From contig NZ_CP045318.1 in the NCBI RefSeq assembly GCF_009363255.1, forward strand, positions 906,001 through 970,000: a DNA stretch of 64,000 nucleotides. The letters run 5' to 3'. The position numbers and the translations under genes are program-made. Position 1 is the stretch's first letter. Each line of letters begins with the position of its first letter. Of the stretch, positions 54,222-63,914 are shown one piece after another. The stretch comes from Roseivivax sp. THAF197b. GTDB taxonomy: Bacteria > Pseudomonadota > Alphaproteobacteria > Rhodobacterales > Rhodobacteraceae. The notes below the pieces were generated by a model. The model made no database searches. It was given only the letters and a program-made list of their open reading frames with translations, and was not told the origin of the DNA.

Positions 54222-55822
54222 AACTCACCTCGCACATCCTGACCGGATCGGAGGAATTCCGCGCCAATCGCGCCGCGCATCTGGAGGCCTTGGCTGAAAT
54301 CGAAGAGGCCGCGTCCTGGGCCGCGGCGGGGGGCGGAGAGCGCGCCCGCAAACGGCATCTGGACCGCGGCAAGATGCTGCCGCGGGAGCGTGTGGCCGGG
54401 CTGCTCGATCCCGGCTCGCCCTTTCTCGAGGTGGGCGCGACCGCGGCGCACGGGCTTTATGACGGTGCGGCTCCGTGTGCGGGTGCCATTGCCGGGATCG
54501 GACGCGTGGCCGGGCAGGAGGTCATGGTGCTGGCCAACGACGCCACGGTGAAGGGCGGCACCTATTATCCGATGACGGTGAAGAAGCACCTTCGCGCGCA
54601 GGAGATCGCCGAGGAAAATCATCTGCCCTGCATCTACCTCGTGGATTCGGGGGGCGCGAACCTGCCCAACCAGGACGAGGTCTTCCCGGACCGCGACCAT
54701 TTCGGGCGGATCTTCTATAACCAGGCGCGGATGAGTGCGAAGAACATCCCGCAAGTGGCTGTTGTCATGGGCTCCTGCACCGCGGGTGGGGCCTATGTTC
54801 CCGCCATGTCGGACGTGACGATCATCGTGAAGGATCAGGGCACGATCTTCCTTGCCGGCCCGCCCTTGGTGAAGGCCGCCACGGGCGAAGTGGTCACGGC
54901 GGAGGATCTGGGCGGGGGCGACGTGCATACGCGTCTGTCGGGCGTGGCGGATTATCTGGCCGAGGACGACGCCCATGCGCTGGCGCTCGCACGCCGCGCG
55001 GTGGAAAGCTTCAACCGCGCCAAGCCCGCGACCGTCCAGTGGCAAAGCTCGGAAGAGCCCGCCTATGACCCCGAAGAGATCCTGGGCGTGGTGCCAGCCG
55101 ATCTGCGCACACCCTACGACATCCGCGAGGTGATCGCGCGGCTGGTGGACGGCTCGCGCTTTGACGAGTTCAAGCCGCGCTTCGGCGACACGCTCGTCAC
55201 GGGCTTTGCCCATGTGAAGGGCTGCCCCGTGGGCATCGTCGCGAATAACGGCGTGCTGTTCTCGGAAGCCGCGCAGAAGGGCGCGCATTTCGTCGAGCTT
55301 TGCTCGCAGCGCCGTATCCCGCTGGTCTTCCTGCAGAATATCACCGGCTTCATGGTGGGCCGGAAATACGAGAACGAAGGCATCGCCCGGCACGGCGCCA
55401 AGATGGTGACGGCGGTGGCGACGACCTCGGTGCCGAAGATCACCATGCTCGTGGGCGGATCCTTCGGCGCGGGCAATTACGGCATGGCCGGGCGGGCCTA
55501 TTCGCCTCGGTTCCTCTGGACCTGGCCAAATTCGCGCATCTCCGTGATGGGCGGTGCGCAGGCCGCGGGCGTCCTGGCTACCGTCAAACGTGCGGCGATG
55601 GAGAAGGCGGGCGAGGTCTGGTCCGAAGAGGACGAGGCCGCGTTCAAGCGCCCCACGGTCGAGATGTTCGAGCAGCAGAGCCATCCGCTTTATGCCTCCG
55701 CGCGGCTTTGGGATGACGGGGTGATCGACCCACGCAAATCGCGCGATGTGTTGGCGTTGTCGCTGTCGGCGGCGCTCTGCGCACCCATCGAGGAGACGCG
55801 CTTCGGCGTGTTCCGGATGTGA
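54218..55822 (+). CDS. mccB: Methylcrotonoyl-CoA carboxylase, carboxyltransferase (beta) subunit
   Basis: A 534-residue carboxyltransferase. [57 protein letters not shown] and [23 protein letters not shown] are all typical of MccB rather than propionyl-CoA carboxylase. It moves CO2 from biotin to 3-methylcrotonyl-CoA. ATG 54218 overlaps the ligase stop (ATGA). The alpha subunit follows, but separated by 237 bases holding a repeat, which is unusual inside this operon. Confidence 0.96.
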   Translation: MKLTSHILTGSEEFRANRAAHLEALAEIEEAASWAAAGGGERARKRHLDRGKMLPRERVAGLLDPGSPFLEVGATAAHGLYDGAAPCAGAIAGIGRVAGQEVMVLANDATVKGGTYYPMTVKKHLRAQEIAEENHLPCIYLVDSGGANLPNQDEVFPDRDHFGRIFYNQARMSAKNIPQVAVVMGSCTAGGAYVPAMSDVTIIVKDQGTIFLAGPPLVKAATGEVVTAEDLGGGDVHTRLSGVADYLAEDDAHALALARRAVESFNRAKPATVQWQSSEEPAYDPEEILGVVPADLRTPYDIREVIARLVDGSRFDEFKPRFGDTLVTGFAHVKGCPVGIVANNGVLFSEAAQKGAHFVELCSQRRIPLVFLQNITGFMVGRKYENEGIARHGAKMVTAVATTSVPKITMLVGGSFGAGNYGMAGRAYSPRFLWTWPNSRISVMGGAQAAGVLATVKRAAMEKAGEVWSEEDEAAFKRPTVEMFEQQSHPLYASARLWDDGVIDPRKSRDVLALSLSAALCAPIEETRFGVFRM

Positions 55823-55923
55823 TGGGGGCTGTGAGAGATCTCGGGCGGTTCGCCTGTGGCGGGGGCGGGCGCGAGGGGCCAGCCCGCCGTTATTGTCCTT
55901 GGACCAATGGCGCACTCAAGAAA

Positions 55924-55980
55924 GCGAGGGGCCAGCCCCTCGCGCTCCCCGGAGGTATTTATGGTCCGGTCGTGACAGGG
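55924..55980 (+). repeat. Intergenic hairpin repeat, copy B, inside the mccB-mccA gap
   Basis: GCGAGGGG (55924-55931) pairs with CCCCTCGC (55936-55943), then GCTCCCCGGAGGTATTT and ATGGTCCGGTCGTGACAGGG. Bases 55939-55980 equal copy A at 39 of 42 positions. A small open frame (55819-56070) passes through it but looks spurious. It probably leaves the operon connected while changing mRNA stability. Confidence 0.75.
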
Positions 55981-56059
55981 GCGCGCACCCTTGTCCGAGA
56001 CGTGGGACGCAGGGGCGGAGAGCGGGCGGGGCCGCGCGTATCGGCCTGGGAGGGCATTC

Positions 56060-58009
56060 ATGTTCCGTAAGATCCTGATCGCCAATCGCGGCGAAATCGC
56101 CTGCCGGATCATCGAGACCGCCCGGCGCATGGGCGTGGCGACCGTGGCGGTGTTCTCGGATGCTGACCGCGACGCGCGGCATGTGAGCCTCGCGGATGCG
56201 GCGGTGCATATCGGGGGCGCGGCGCCCTCCGAGAGTTACCTGCGGGGCGACGCCATCATCGCGGCGGCGCGTGCAACCGGCGTCGAGGCCATCCATCCGG
56301 GCTACGGGTTTCTGTCGGAGAACCCCGATTTCGTGGATGCGGTGGAGGCGGCAGGGCTCGTCTTCATCGGGCCGTCCGCGGCGGCAATCCGCAAGATGGG
56401 TCTCAAGGATGCCGCCAAGGCCTTGATGGAGGAGGCGGGCGTGCCCGTCGTGCCGGGCTATCACGGTGCCGAACAGGAGGCGGGCCTTCTGAAACAGGAG
56501 GCGGCGAAGATCGGCTACCCGGTCCTGATCAAGGCCGTGGCGGGGGGCGGCGGCAAGGGCATGCGCGCCGTCGAGGAGGAAAGCGGCTTCGACGAGGCGC
56601 TGGCCTCGGCCCGGGCAGAGGCCAGGGGCGCATTCAGCAATGACGCGGTGTTGATCGAGAAATTCGTCACGCAGCCGCGCCATATCGAGGTGCAGGTTTT
56701 CGGCGACGGGGCGTCTGCCGTTCACCTTTACGAAAGAGATTGTTCGCTACAACGGCGCCATCAGAAAGTTATAGAGGAGGCTCCGGCCCCCGGCATGACG
56801 CCGGAGATGCGCGCGGCGATGGGTGCGGCTGCGGTGCGTGCGGCCGAAGCGATCGGGTACAAGGGCGCGGGCACGGTCGAATTCATCGTCGATGGGGGAG
56901 GCGGGCTCAGTCCCGACGGCTTCTTCTTCATGGAGATGAACACGCGGTTGCAGGTCGAGCATCCCGTGACCGAGGCCGTGACCGGCGTGGACCTCGTGGA
57001 ATGGCAGCTGCGGGTCGCGGCCGGAGAGGGCTTGCCGCTGGCACAGGCGGACATCCCGCTCCGTGGCCATGCCTTCGAGGCGCGGCTTTATGCCGAGGAC
57101 GTGCCAAAGGGGTTCCTGCCCGCGACAGGGCGGCTCGATCATCTGGTCTTCGCGCCGGGCGCGCGGGCGGATACCGGCGTGCGCGCGGGAGACACGATCA
57201 GCCCGCATTACGACCCGATGATCGCAAAGCTGATCACCTATGGGCCGACCCGCGCCGTGGCCCTGGCCCAGCTGGCGCGTGCGCTGGACGAGACGCAGGT
57301 GGCGGGCACCGTGACCAACCTCGCCTTCCTTGGAGCGCTTGCACGGCATGAGGGGTTCGCGGCTGGCGAGGTCGATACCGGCCTCATCGGGCGCGATCTG
57401 GAGGCGCTGACCGCTGTGGCGTCGCCCGGTCCGGAGATTTGGGCCGAGGCCGCGCTGTGTGCCGCAGGCCTTGATGGAGAGGCCGCTTCGGATCAGGGCT
57501 TCACGCTGTGGCAGCCGCTGACCCAGACGGTCATGCTGGCGCGGGAAGGGGCCGATCCGGTCACACTCCGCCTGTCGCCCGACGGGCCCGATCGCGTGCG
57601 GGTGGCCATGCCCGAGGGGACCGTCCTCGCTGAACGGCGTGCGGGGCGCTGGCATTTCGGGGACGCGCCTGCCCGCGGGGCCGTTCGCCATGGCGGCCGT
57701 GTGACGGTGTTTGCCGATTACGGCCAGGGGTTCGCGGTCATCGATCCGCTGGACCGCGCTGCCGCCGCGCAATCGGCGGATGTGATCGAGGCACCGATGC
57801 CGGGCCGGGTCGCGCGCGTGCTCGTGGGCGCGGGCGATACGGTCGCTGCAGGCGACCGGCTCGCGGTGCTTGAGGCGATGAAGATGGAACATGCGCTGAA
57901 GGCGGGCCGTGACGGCACCATCGCGGAGGTGCTTGTGGCCGAAGGCGATCAGGTCGAGGCGGGGGCGGCGCTCCTGCGGCTGGCCTCGGATGACGAGGCG
58001 GCCGCATGA
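56060..58009 (+). CDS. mccA: Methylcrotonoyl-CoA carboxylase, biotin carboxylase (alpha) subunit
   Basis: A 649-residue subunit: the biotin-carboxylase part opens KILIANRGEIACRIIETA, has the Gly-rich ATP loop KAVAGGGGKGMRAV and EMNTRLQVEHPVTEAVTG, and the C-terminal carrier domain has biotin Lys608 in EAMKMEHAL. It carboxylates biotin with ATP and bicarbonate and works with MccB. GGGAGGG is seven bases upstream of ATG 56060. The stop overlaps the GST start by four bases (ATGA). Confidence 0.97.
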   Translation: MFRKILIANRGEIACRIIETARRMGVATVAVFSDADRDARHVSLADAAVHIGGAAPSESYLRGDAIIAAARATGVEAIHPGYGFLSENPDFVDAVEAAGLVFIGPSAAAIRKMGLKDAAKALMEEAGVPVVPGYHGAEQEAGLLKQEAAKIGYPVLIKAVAGGGGKGMRAVEEESGFDEALASARAEARGAFSNDAVLIEKFVTQPRHIEVQVFGDGASAVHLYERDCSLQRRHQKVIEEAPAPGMTPEMRAAMGAAAVRAAEAIGYKGAGTVEFIVDGGGGLSPDGFFFMEMNTRLQVEHPVTEAVTGVDLVEWQLRVAAGEGLPLAQADIPLRGHAFEARLYAEDVPKGFLPATGRLDHLVFAPGARADTGVRAGDTISPHYDPMIAKLITYGPTRAVALAQLARALDETQVAGTVTNLAFLGALARHEGFAAGEVDTGLIGRDLEALTAVASPGPEIWAEAALCAAGLDGEAASDQGFTLWQPLTQTVMLAREGADPVTLRLSPDGPDRVRVAMPEGTVLAERRAGRWHFGDAPARGAVRHGGRVTVFADYGQGFAVIDPLDRAAAAQSADVIEAPMPGRVARVLVGAGDTVAAGDRLAVLEAMKMEHALKAGRDGTIAEVLVAEGDQVEAGAALLRLASDDEAAA

Positions 58010-58668
58010 TCCGGCTGCATCACGTACCACTTGGGCGGTCTTTCCGGGTGATGTGGCTTCTGGAGGAGTTGGGCCTCGAATACGAGGTCGTCTATTACTC
58101 GATCCGCGACGGCTCCCTGCGCACGCCCGAGTTCCTGGCGCTGTCGCCTGCGGGTCGCGTGCCCGCGCTGGAGCTTGATGGTGCGGTCCTGGTCGAAAGC
58201 GGCGCGATCCTGCAGGTTTTGTGCGAACGCCACCCGGATAAGGGCCTTGCCCCGGAGCCCGGCACGCCGGAACGGGCCCAGTATCTGGAAATGCTGCATT
58301 ATTCCGAAACCGTCGGATCGCTTGTCGAGAACCTGAACCTAAACCGCGTCTTCCTGCGCGATCCCGCCGATGCCTCGCCCGTGGTCATCAAGCTCCTGAC
58401 CGCACGGCTGCGCGCCGCACTTGCTGCGATCGACCGGCGGATGGAGCACGATCACCTTCTGCCATCGGGGTTTTCCGCCGCCGACATCATGTTCGCCTAC
58501 GGGTTTGAGCTGGCGCGGTACTATGTCCATATGGAGGACTTCCCGACATTGATGGCCTATTGGGACCGGCTGCGCGCGCGGCCCGGCTACAGCGCGGCCA
58601 AGGCGCGAGACGGCGCGCAGGATCTCTACGACCGCGAGTTTTATCCGCTGCCCGAGGCAGTCAAGTGA
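58006..58668 (+). CDS. Glutathione S-transferase family protein
   Basis: A 220-residue GST-fold protein: thioredoxin-like part with LHHVPLGRSFRVMWLLEEL, RVPALELDGAVLVESGAIL (the Glu-Ser glutathione pocket) and a helical C-domain with FSAADIMFAYGFELARYY (the N-capping box). ATG 58006 overlaps the mccA stop, and its own stop overlaps the HMG-CoA lyase GTG, so it is inside the operon. A GST is not needed for leucine breakdown; detoxification of reactive methylglutaconyl-type acyl-CoA is a guess. Confidence 0.9.
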   Translation: MIRLHHVPLGRSFRVMWLLEELGLEYEVVYYSIRDGSLRTPEFLALSPAGRVPALELDGAVLVESGAILQVLCERHPDKGLAPEPGTPERAQYLEMLHYSETVGSLVENLNLNRVFLRDPADASPVVIKLLTARLRAALAAIDRRMEHDHLLPSGFSAADIMFAYGFELARYYVHMEDFPTLMAYWDRLRARPGYSAAKARDGAQDLYDREFYPLPEAVK

Positions 58669-59534
58669 CCGGCTTCGTCGAAATCTTCGAGGTCGGGCCG
58701 CGCGACGGGCTGCAGAACGAGAAGGCCGCCATCTCGGTGGCCGACAAGGTGCGCCTGATCGATACGCTGAGCGATGCGGGCTTTCGGCGGATCGAAGTAG
58801 CCTCTTTCGTCAGTCCCAAATGGGTGCCGCAGATGGCCGCATCGGGAGAGGTTCTGGCAGCGATCACGCGCAAGCCGGGCGTGTCCTACGCGGCCTTGAC
58901 GCCCAACATGCGCGGGCTGGACGCGGCAATTGCCGCGCGCGCCGACGAGGTGGCGATCTTCGGCTCGGCCTCAGAGGGCTTTTCGAAGGCCAATATCAAC
59001 GCCAGCATCGCCGAAAGTCTGGAGCGGTTCGCGCCCGTGGCGGAGGCCGCGCGGAATGCAGGCATTCCGGTGCGCGGCTACGTGTCGTGCGTCGTCGAGT
59101 GCCCTTATGACGGGCCGGTCGCGCCTGAAGCCACGGCCCGGGTCGTCGCGGCCCTGCGCGACATGGGCGTCTACGAGGTCAGCCTTGGCGACACGATAGG
59201 GCAGGGGCGGCCGGAGGCGGTCGATGCAATGCTGACGGCCGTGTTGGACGAGATCCCGGCTGCGCAACTGGCCGGGCATTTTCACGACACGTCTGGCCGC
59301 GCGCTCGAGAATATCGAGGTGGCGCTCAGCCATGGCCTGCGCGTGTTCGATGCCGCCGTGGGCGGGCTTGGCGGCTGCCCCTATGCGCCGGGGGCTGCGG
59401 GCAATGTCGCAACCGAAGCGGTGCATGACCGGCTGACGGCCCTCGGTTACGAGACCGGGCTCGACCGGGATGTGCTCAACGAGGCGGCGAATATCGCGCG
59501 CGACCTGCGCGCGGGGGGGAATGGACATGGCTGA
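58665..59534 (+). CDS. mvaB: Hydroxymethylglutaryl-CoA lyase
   Basis: A 289-residue TIM-barrel lyase that cuts HMG-CoA to acetyl-CoA and acetoacetate, the last step of the leucine route. EVGPRDGLQNEKAAIS is the metal/acid end, HFHDTSGRALENIEVAL the metal His pair, and GLGGCPYAPGAAGNV the signature with the active Cys. GTG 58665 overlaps the GST stop (GTGA). Its C-terminus overlaps the next gene by eight bases. Confidence 0.95.
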   Translation: MTGFVEIFEVGPRDGLQNEKAAISVADKVRLIDTLSDAGFRRIEVASFVSPKWVPQMAASGEVLAAITRKPGVSYAALTPNMRGLDAAIAARADEVAIFGSASEGFSKANINASIAESLERFAPVAEAARNAGIPVRGYVSCVVECPYDGPVAPEATARVVAALRDMGVYEVSLGDTIGQGRPEAVDAMLTAVLDEIPAAQLAGHFHDTSGRALENIEVALSHGLRVFDAAVGGLGGCPYAPGAAGNVATEAVHDRLTALGYETGLDRDVLNEAANIARDLRAGGNGHG

Positions 59535-60309
59535 ATTCATCCGAACCGATCGGGACGACCGGGGCGTGGCAACGCTATGGCTCGCGCGGCCCGAGAAGCA
59601 TAACGCGCTGTCCGCCCAGATGATGACGGAGCTTGAGGCCGAAGCGCAGGCGCTTGCCGCCGATCCGGAATGCCGCGTCGTGATCCTCGCGGGCGAAGGG
59701 CCAACGTTTTGCGCAGGCGGCGATCTCGCCTGGATGCGGGCGCAACGCGGCATGGATGCCGAGACCCGCAAGCGCGAAAGCCGCCGCATCGCCACGGCAC
59801 TCGGAGCGTTGGCAAACCTGCCGCAGCCGCTGATCGGCCGCATTCACGCCAATGCCTTCGGGGGCGGTGTGGGGCTGGCATCGGTTTGCGATGTGGCGAT
59901 CGGCGTGAGCGGCGCGAAGATGGGACTGACCGAGACGCGGCTTGGCCTGCTGCCTGCCAATATCGGGCCTTATGTCGTGGCGCGGATGGGGGCGGCGCGG
60001 GCGCGCGAGGTCTTCATGAATGCGCGCATCTTCGACGCGGAGGAGGCGGTGCGCCTCAACCTTCTGACCCGCGCGGTGCCGCCCGAGGCGCTCGATGACG
60101 CGGTGGAAGCGGAGGTGGCGCCCTATCTTGACTGCGCGCCGGGGGCGGTCGCGGCGGCCAAGGCCTTGCTTGGCGATCTTGCGGGCCGGGTCGGTTCGGC
60201 GGAGGTCGATGCCGCCATTGATGCGCTGGCGCTCCGCTGGGAAACCGACGAGGCGCAGGAAGGGCTGGATGCGTTCTTCGAGAAGCGCAAACCCCGCTGG
60301 CGCAGTTGA
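59527..60309 (+). CDS. Enoyl-CoA hydratase, probably methylglutaconyl-CoA hydratase
   Basis: A 260-residue crotonase-fold enzyme: ARPEKHNALSAQMMTELEAEA, VVILAGEGPTFCAGGDLAWM (oxyanion loop) and HANAFGGGVGLASVCDVAI followed by KMGLTETRLGLLP. In the operon it should hydrate 3-methylglutaconyl-CoA to HMG-CoA, the step between MccAB and HMG-CoA lyase. ATG 59527 has a G-rich site seven bases before; ATG 59521 is the alternative. It is the last gene of the operon. Confidence 0.88.
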   Translation: MAEFIRTDRDDRGVATLWLARPEKHNALSAQMMTELEAEAQALAADPECRVVILAGEGPTFCAGGDLAWMRAQRGMDAETRKRESRRIATALGALANLPQPLIGRIHANAFGGGVGLASVCDVAIGVSGAKMGLTETRLGLLPANIGPYVVARMGAARAREVFMNARIFDAEEAVRLNLLTRAVPPEALDDAVEAEVAPYLDCAPGAVAAAKALLGDLAGRVGSAEVDAAIDALALRWETDEAQEGLDAFFEKRKPRWRS

Positions 60310-60335
60310 CGCGCAGCCCTTACCGCAACGTCGAC

Positions 60336-60548
60336 CTATCCTTTCGGGTATGCGCGCAATCCTTCCGCGTTCAACATACATTCCGAAAACGCAATATGGT
60401 GCGGGTAGTCCTGCGCGACGGTTGAAGAGCAGTCGAACTGCCGCACCGTCGCCGCGACGCCGGAAAGGATGGGGATCGAGCCCGGCGACGCAGTGACCGG
60501 CCCGTGTGCGACGGGCAACCGAACGCAAGATCCAACCGGGTGCGACAT
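60336..60548 (-). CDS. Uncertain small ORF, 70 aa, opposite the operon
   Basis: A minus-strand frame from ATG 60548 to TAG 60336-60338 codes for 70 residues (MSHPVGSCVRLPVAHGPV onward to LRAYPKG). Third codon positions are mostly G or C, as in real genes here, but there is no ribosome site and no recognisable family. It competes with the idea that the same DNA carries an RNA ending at 60613. I keep it as a low-confidence option. Confidence 0.25.
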   Translation of the reverse strand: MSHPVGSCVRLPVAHGPVTASPGSIPILSGVAATVRQFDCSSTVAQDYPHHIAFSECMLNAEGLRAYPKG

Positions 60549-60583
60549 GACATACGTCCGGGGTCTGCGGTGTGCGGTGAGTG
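60398..60583 (+). ncRNA. Candidate structured RNA or untranslated tail
   Basis: GGTGCGG (60398-60404) pairs with CCGCACC (60441-60447), enclosing the short stem GCAGT/ACTGC (60429-60433/60437-60441), which share one base, so they are alternative folds. An intrinsic terminator follows at 60585. A weak promoter (TTCAAC 60370-60375, CAATAT 60392-60397, spacer 16) lies just before. It could equally be the 3' tail of the leucine operon transcript. No known RNA family is recognised. Confidence 0.35.
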
Positions 60584-60584
60584 A

Positions 60585-60613
60585 AAGGCGTTCGCTTCGG
60601 CGGACGCCTTTTT
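60585..60613 (+). terminator. Strong intrinsic terminator with UUCG tetraloop
   Basis: AAGGCGTTCGC (60585-60595) pairs with GCGGACGCCTT (60600-60610), one G-U pair, and closes on the stable C(TTCG)G loop, followed by TTT at 60611-60613, which runs on from the TT of the stem. It lies 275 bases past the hydratase stop and about 325 bases before the nuo genes. Confidence 0.95.
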
Positions 60614-60822
60614 CCTTCGCACTCCTTCCCTCTGTGCGCCGCGACGCCGTTCTCCGCCGCGCCTCGGCGGGCCCAATGACCTGCCAAAACGGATCTTCGG
60701 GCCGCACCGGCCCCAGACCCCTCCGGCGCCATTTCCCGGGGGAGGACCGCGCAAGCCTGCGGCCTTCTTTCGCAGAAGCCCTGAAACACGCCAGGTTCGG
60801 GCCTTGAACGGGGCCACGCCCG

Positions 60823-60851
60823 TTGACCCTAATCGGGTGCAGGGATAGATG
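60823..60851 (+). promoter_or_regulatory. Candidate promoter of the nuo operon
   Basis: TTGACC (60823-60828) and TAGATG (60846-60851), spacer 17, give a good sigma-70-like promoter 87 bases before nuoA, downstream of the terminator. The stretch between has GC-rich short hairpins only. Confidence 0.55.
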
Positions 60852-60937
60852 AAGGTCAATCGGACAGCCCAAGGGCGTGAGTCCGCAAGTCGCCCGCCGC
60901 AGCCAGGTGGGCATGCCAAGGGAAAGGTTTGATCCCC

Positions 60938-61827
<890 letters not shown>

Positions 61828-61836
61828 GGAGGGGCC

Positions 61837-62457
61837 ATGAGCACCGCAATGCAAGAACTCGGCGGCTATATCGAGGCCAAGCGCCCCGATTGCGTCGTCT
61901 CCTGGGAGGTCACCCGCGGCGAGCTCGTGGTCCACGTGGCGCCTGCGAATATTCGCGGCCTCGTGGAGTGGCTCAAGACGGAGCCGACCTGCCGGTTCTC
62001 CACGCTGATCGACATCACGGCGGTGGATTACCCCGAGCGTGCCAAGCGTTTCGACGTGGTCTACCACTTCCTGTCGATGCATCAGAACCACCGGATTCGC
62101 CTGAAGGTCGCGGTGCGCGAAGAGGATATCGTGCAGTCGATCACCTCCGTGCATCCCTCGGCCGATTGGTTCGAGCGCGAGATTTTCGACATGTTCGGCA
62201 TCCTGTTCTCGGGCCATCCGGACCTGCGGCGCCTGCTGACGGATTACGGCTTCCGCGGGCATCCGCTGCGCAAGGACTTCCCGACGACGGGCTATGTCGA
62301 AGTGCGCTACGACGAAGTGCAGAAGCGCGTCGTCTATGAGCCCGTGAGCCTCGTGCAGGAATACCGCCAGTTCGACTTCATGAGCCCCTGGGAAGGTGCG
62401 GATTACGTGCTTCCCGGTGACGAGAAATCGGACGTTCCGGCCGGAGACAAGGCCTGA
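61837..62457 (+). CDS. nuoC: NADH-quinone oxidoreductase subunit C
   Basis: A 206-residue hydrophilic complex I subunit: [41 protein letters not shown] and [23 protein letters not shown] form the standard 30-kDa subunit block, the last being its signature. It joins the NuoD module. AAGGAGG is seven bases upstream of ATG 61837. Its stop overlaps the next small ORF (TGATG). Confidence 0.96.
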   Translation: MSTAMQELGGYIEAKRPDCVVSWEVTRGELVVHVAPANIRGLVEWLKTEPTCRFSTLIDITAVDYPERAKRFDVVYHFLSMHQNHRIRLKVAVREEDIVQSITSVHPSADWFEREIFDMFGILFSGHPDLRRLLTDYGFRGHPLRKDFPTTGYVEVRYDEVQKRVVYEPVSLVQEYRQFDFMSPWEGADYVLPGDEKSDVPAGDKA

Positions 62458-62645
62458 TGGGCGGCGGCGGTGGCATCCTTTGGCTTCTGATCGTGGGCGC
62501 GCTGGTCGTGGTCCCGTTCTGGAAGCTGTTGCCCCGCTTCGGCATCCCGAACTGGGTGTCAATTTTCGCGATCTTCCCGGTGGTGGCGCTGATCCTGCTT
62601 TGGATCATGGCGTTCAAAGACGGCAGTAATGGAGGGCATTCCTGA
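62457..62645 (+). CDS. Small membrane protein inside the nuo operon
   Basis: A 62-residue protein with two helices ([17 protein letters not shown] and [19 protein letters not shown]) and a Gly-rich start. It overlaps the nuoC stop and the nuoD start (TGATG at both ends), so it is translated in step with complex I subunits. Similar extra small ORFs occur in the nuo operons of Rhodobacter, as I recall. It is not a standard complex I subunit; a role in assembly is only inference. Confidence 0.8.
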   Translation: MGGGGGILWLLIVGALVVVPFWKLLPRFGIPNWVSIFAIFPVVALILLWIMAFKDGSNGGHS

Positions 62646-63862
62646 TGGACGGCTCCAAGTTTGACGACGCGCAGACGCAGGAACAGCGGATTCGCAACTT
62701 CAACATCAATTTCGGCCCGCAGCATCCGGCGGCGCACGGCGTTTTGCGCCTCGTGCTGGAGCTGGACGGCGAGATCGTGGAGCGCTGCGATCCCCATATC
62801 GGCCTGCTGCATCGCGGCACCGAGAAATTGATGGAAAGCCGCACCTACCTGCAGAATCTGCCCTATTTCGACCGGCTCGACTATGTCGGCACGATGAACC
62901 AGGAACACGGCTGGTGTCTCGCCATCGAGAAGCTGACCGGTGTCGAGGTGCCGCGCCGCGCGCAGCTCATTCGCGTGCTGTTCTGCGAAGTGGGCCGCAT
63001 CCTGAACCACCTTCTGAACGTGACCACGCAGGCGATGGACGTGGGCGCGCTGACGCCGCCGCTCTGGGGGTTCGAGGAGCGCGAGAAGCTGATGCAGTTC
63101 TACGAACGCGCGTCGGGCGCGCGTCTGCACGCGGCCTATTTCCGCCCCGGCGGTGTGCACCAGGACCTGCCGCCCGAATTGCTCGATGATATGGAGGCAT
63201 GGTGCGACCCGTTCCTGTCCGTGCTCGACGATATCGACGGGCTTCTGACGGAAAACCGCATCTTCAAGCAGCGCAACGTCGATATCGGCGTGATCAGCGA
63301 GGAAGAGGCGCAGGATTGGGCCTTCTCGGGCGTTATGGTGCGCGGTTCCGGCATGGCATGGGACCTGCGCCGCGCGCAGCCCTATGAATGCTACGACGAG
63401 TTCGAGTTCCAGATTCCCGTGGGCAAGAACGGTGATTGCTACGACCGCTACCTCGTCCGCATGGAAGAGATGCGTCAGTCGATCCACATCATGCGTCAGG
63501 CCATCGACAAGCTGCGGATGCCCGAGAACCAGGGCGACATCCAGGCCCGCGGCAAGATCACCCCGCCGAAGCGGAGCGAGATGAAGACCTCGATGGAGGC
63601 GCTCATCCACCACTTCAAACTCTATACCGAGGGTTTCCACGTCCCCGAGGGCGAGGTTTACGCCTGTGTCGAGGCGCCCAAAGGTGAGTTCGGCGTCTAT
63701 CTCGTGGCGGATGGCACCAACAGACCGTACCGCGCCAAGATCCGCGCGCCGGGCTATGCCCACCTGCAGGCGATGGATTATATGGCCAAGGGGCACCAGC
63801 TAGCGGATGTGGCGGCGATCCTCGGCTCGATGGATATCGTTTTCGGAGAGGTGGACCGATAG
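62645..63862 (+). CDS. nuoD: NADH-quinone oxidoreductase subunit D
   Basis: A 405-residue 49-kDa complex I subunit lining the quinone pocket. [22 protein letters not shown] at the start is the signature with the two His that line the site; [20 protein letters not shown] and [19 protein letters not shown] follow, and the end [37 protein letters not shown] is the conserved C-terminus. Start ATG 62645 overlaps the small ORF. A lipoprotein gene begins 52 bases later and runs off the window. Confidence 0.97.
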   Translation: MDGSKFDDAQTQEQRIRNFNINFGPQHPAAHGVLRLVLELDGEIVERCDPHIGLLHRGTEKLMESRTYLQNLPYFDRLDYVGTMNQEHGWCLAIEKLTGVEVPRRAQLIRVLFCEVGRILNHLLNVTTQAMDVGALTPPLWGFEEREKLMQFYERASGARLHAAYFRPGGVHQDLPPELLDDMEAWCDPFLSVLDDIDGLLTENRIFKQRNVDIGVISEEEAQDWAFSGVMVRGSGMAWDLRRAQPYECYDEFEFQIPVGKNGDCYDRYLVRMEEMRQSIHIMRQAIDKLRMPENQGDIQARGKITPPKRSEMKTSMEALIHHFKLYTEGFHVPEGEVYACVEAPKGEFGVYLVADGTNRPYRAKIRAPGYAHLQAMDYMAKGHQLADVAAILGSMDIVFGEVDR

Positions 63863-63914
63863 GGCCACGCGGGGTACCAAACGCGGATAACGAATAAAAC
63901 GAGGGACCCGCGCC

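Noticed and set aside
55819..56070. 83-codon frame between mccB and mccA
   Set aside because: It runs through the hairpin repeat, has Gly/Arg-rich composition and no homology, so it looks like chance reading of GC-rich DNA.
60336..60914. Long minus-strand frame upstream of nuoA
   Set aside because: Only the last 70 codons have gene-like codon use; the rest is Arg/Pro-rich shadow across the terminator and promoter region.
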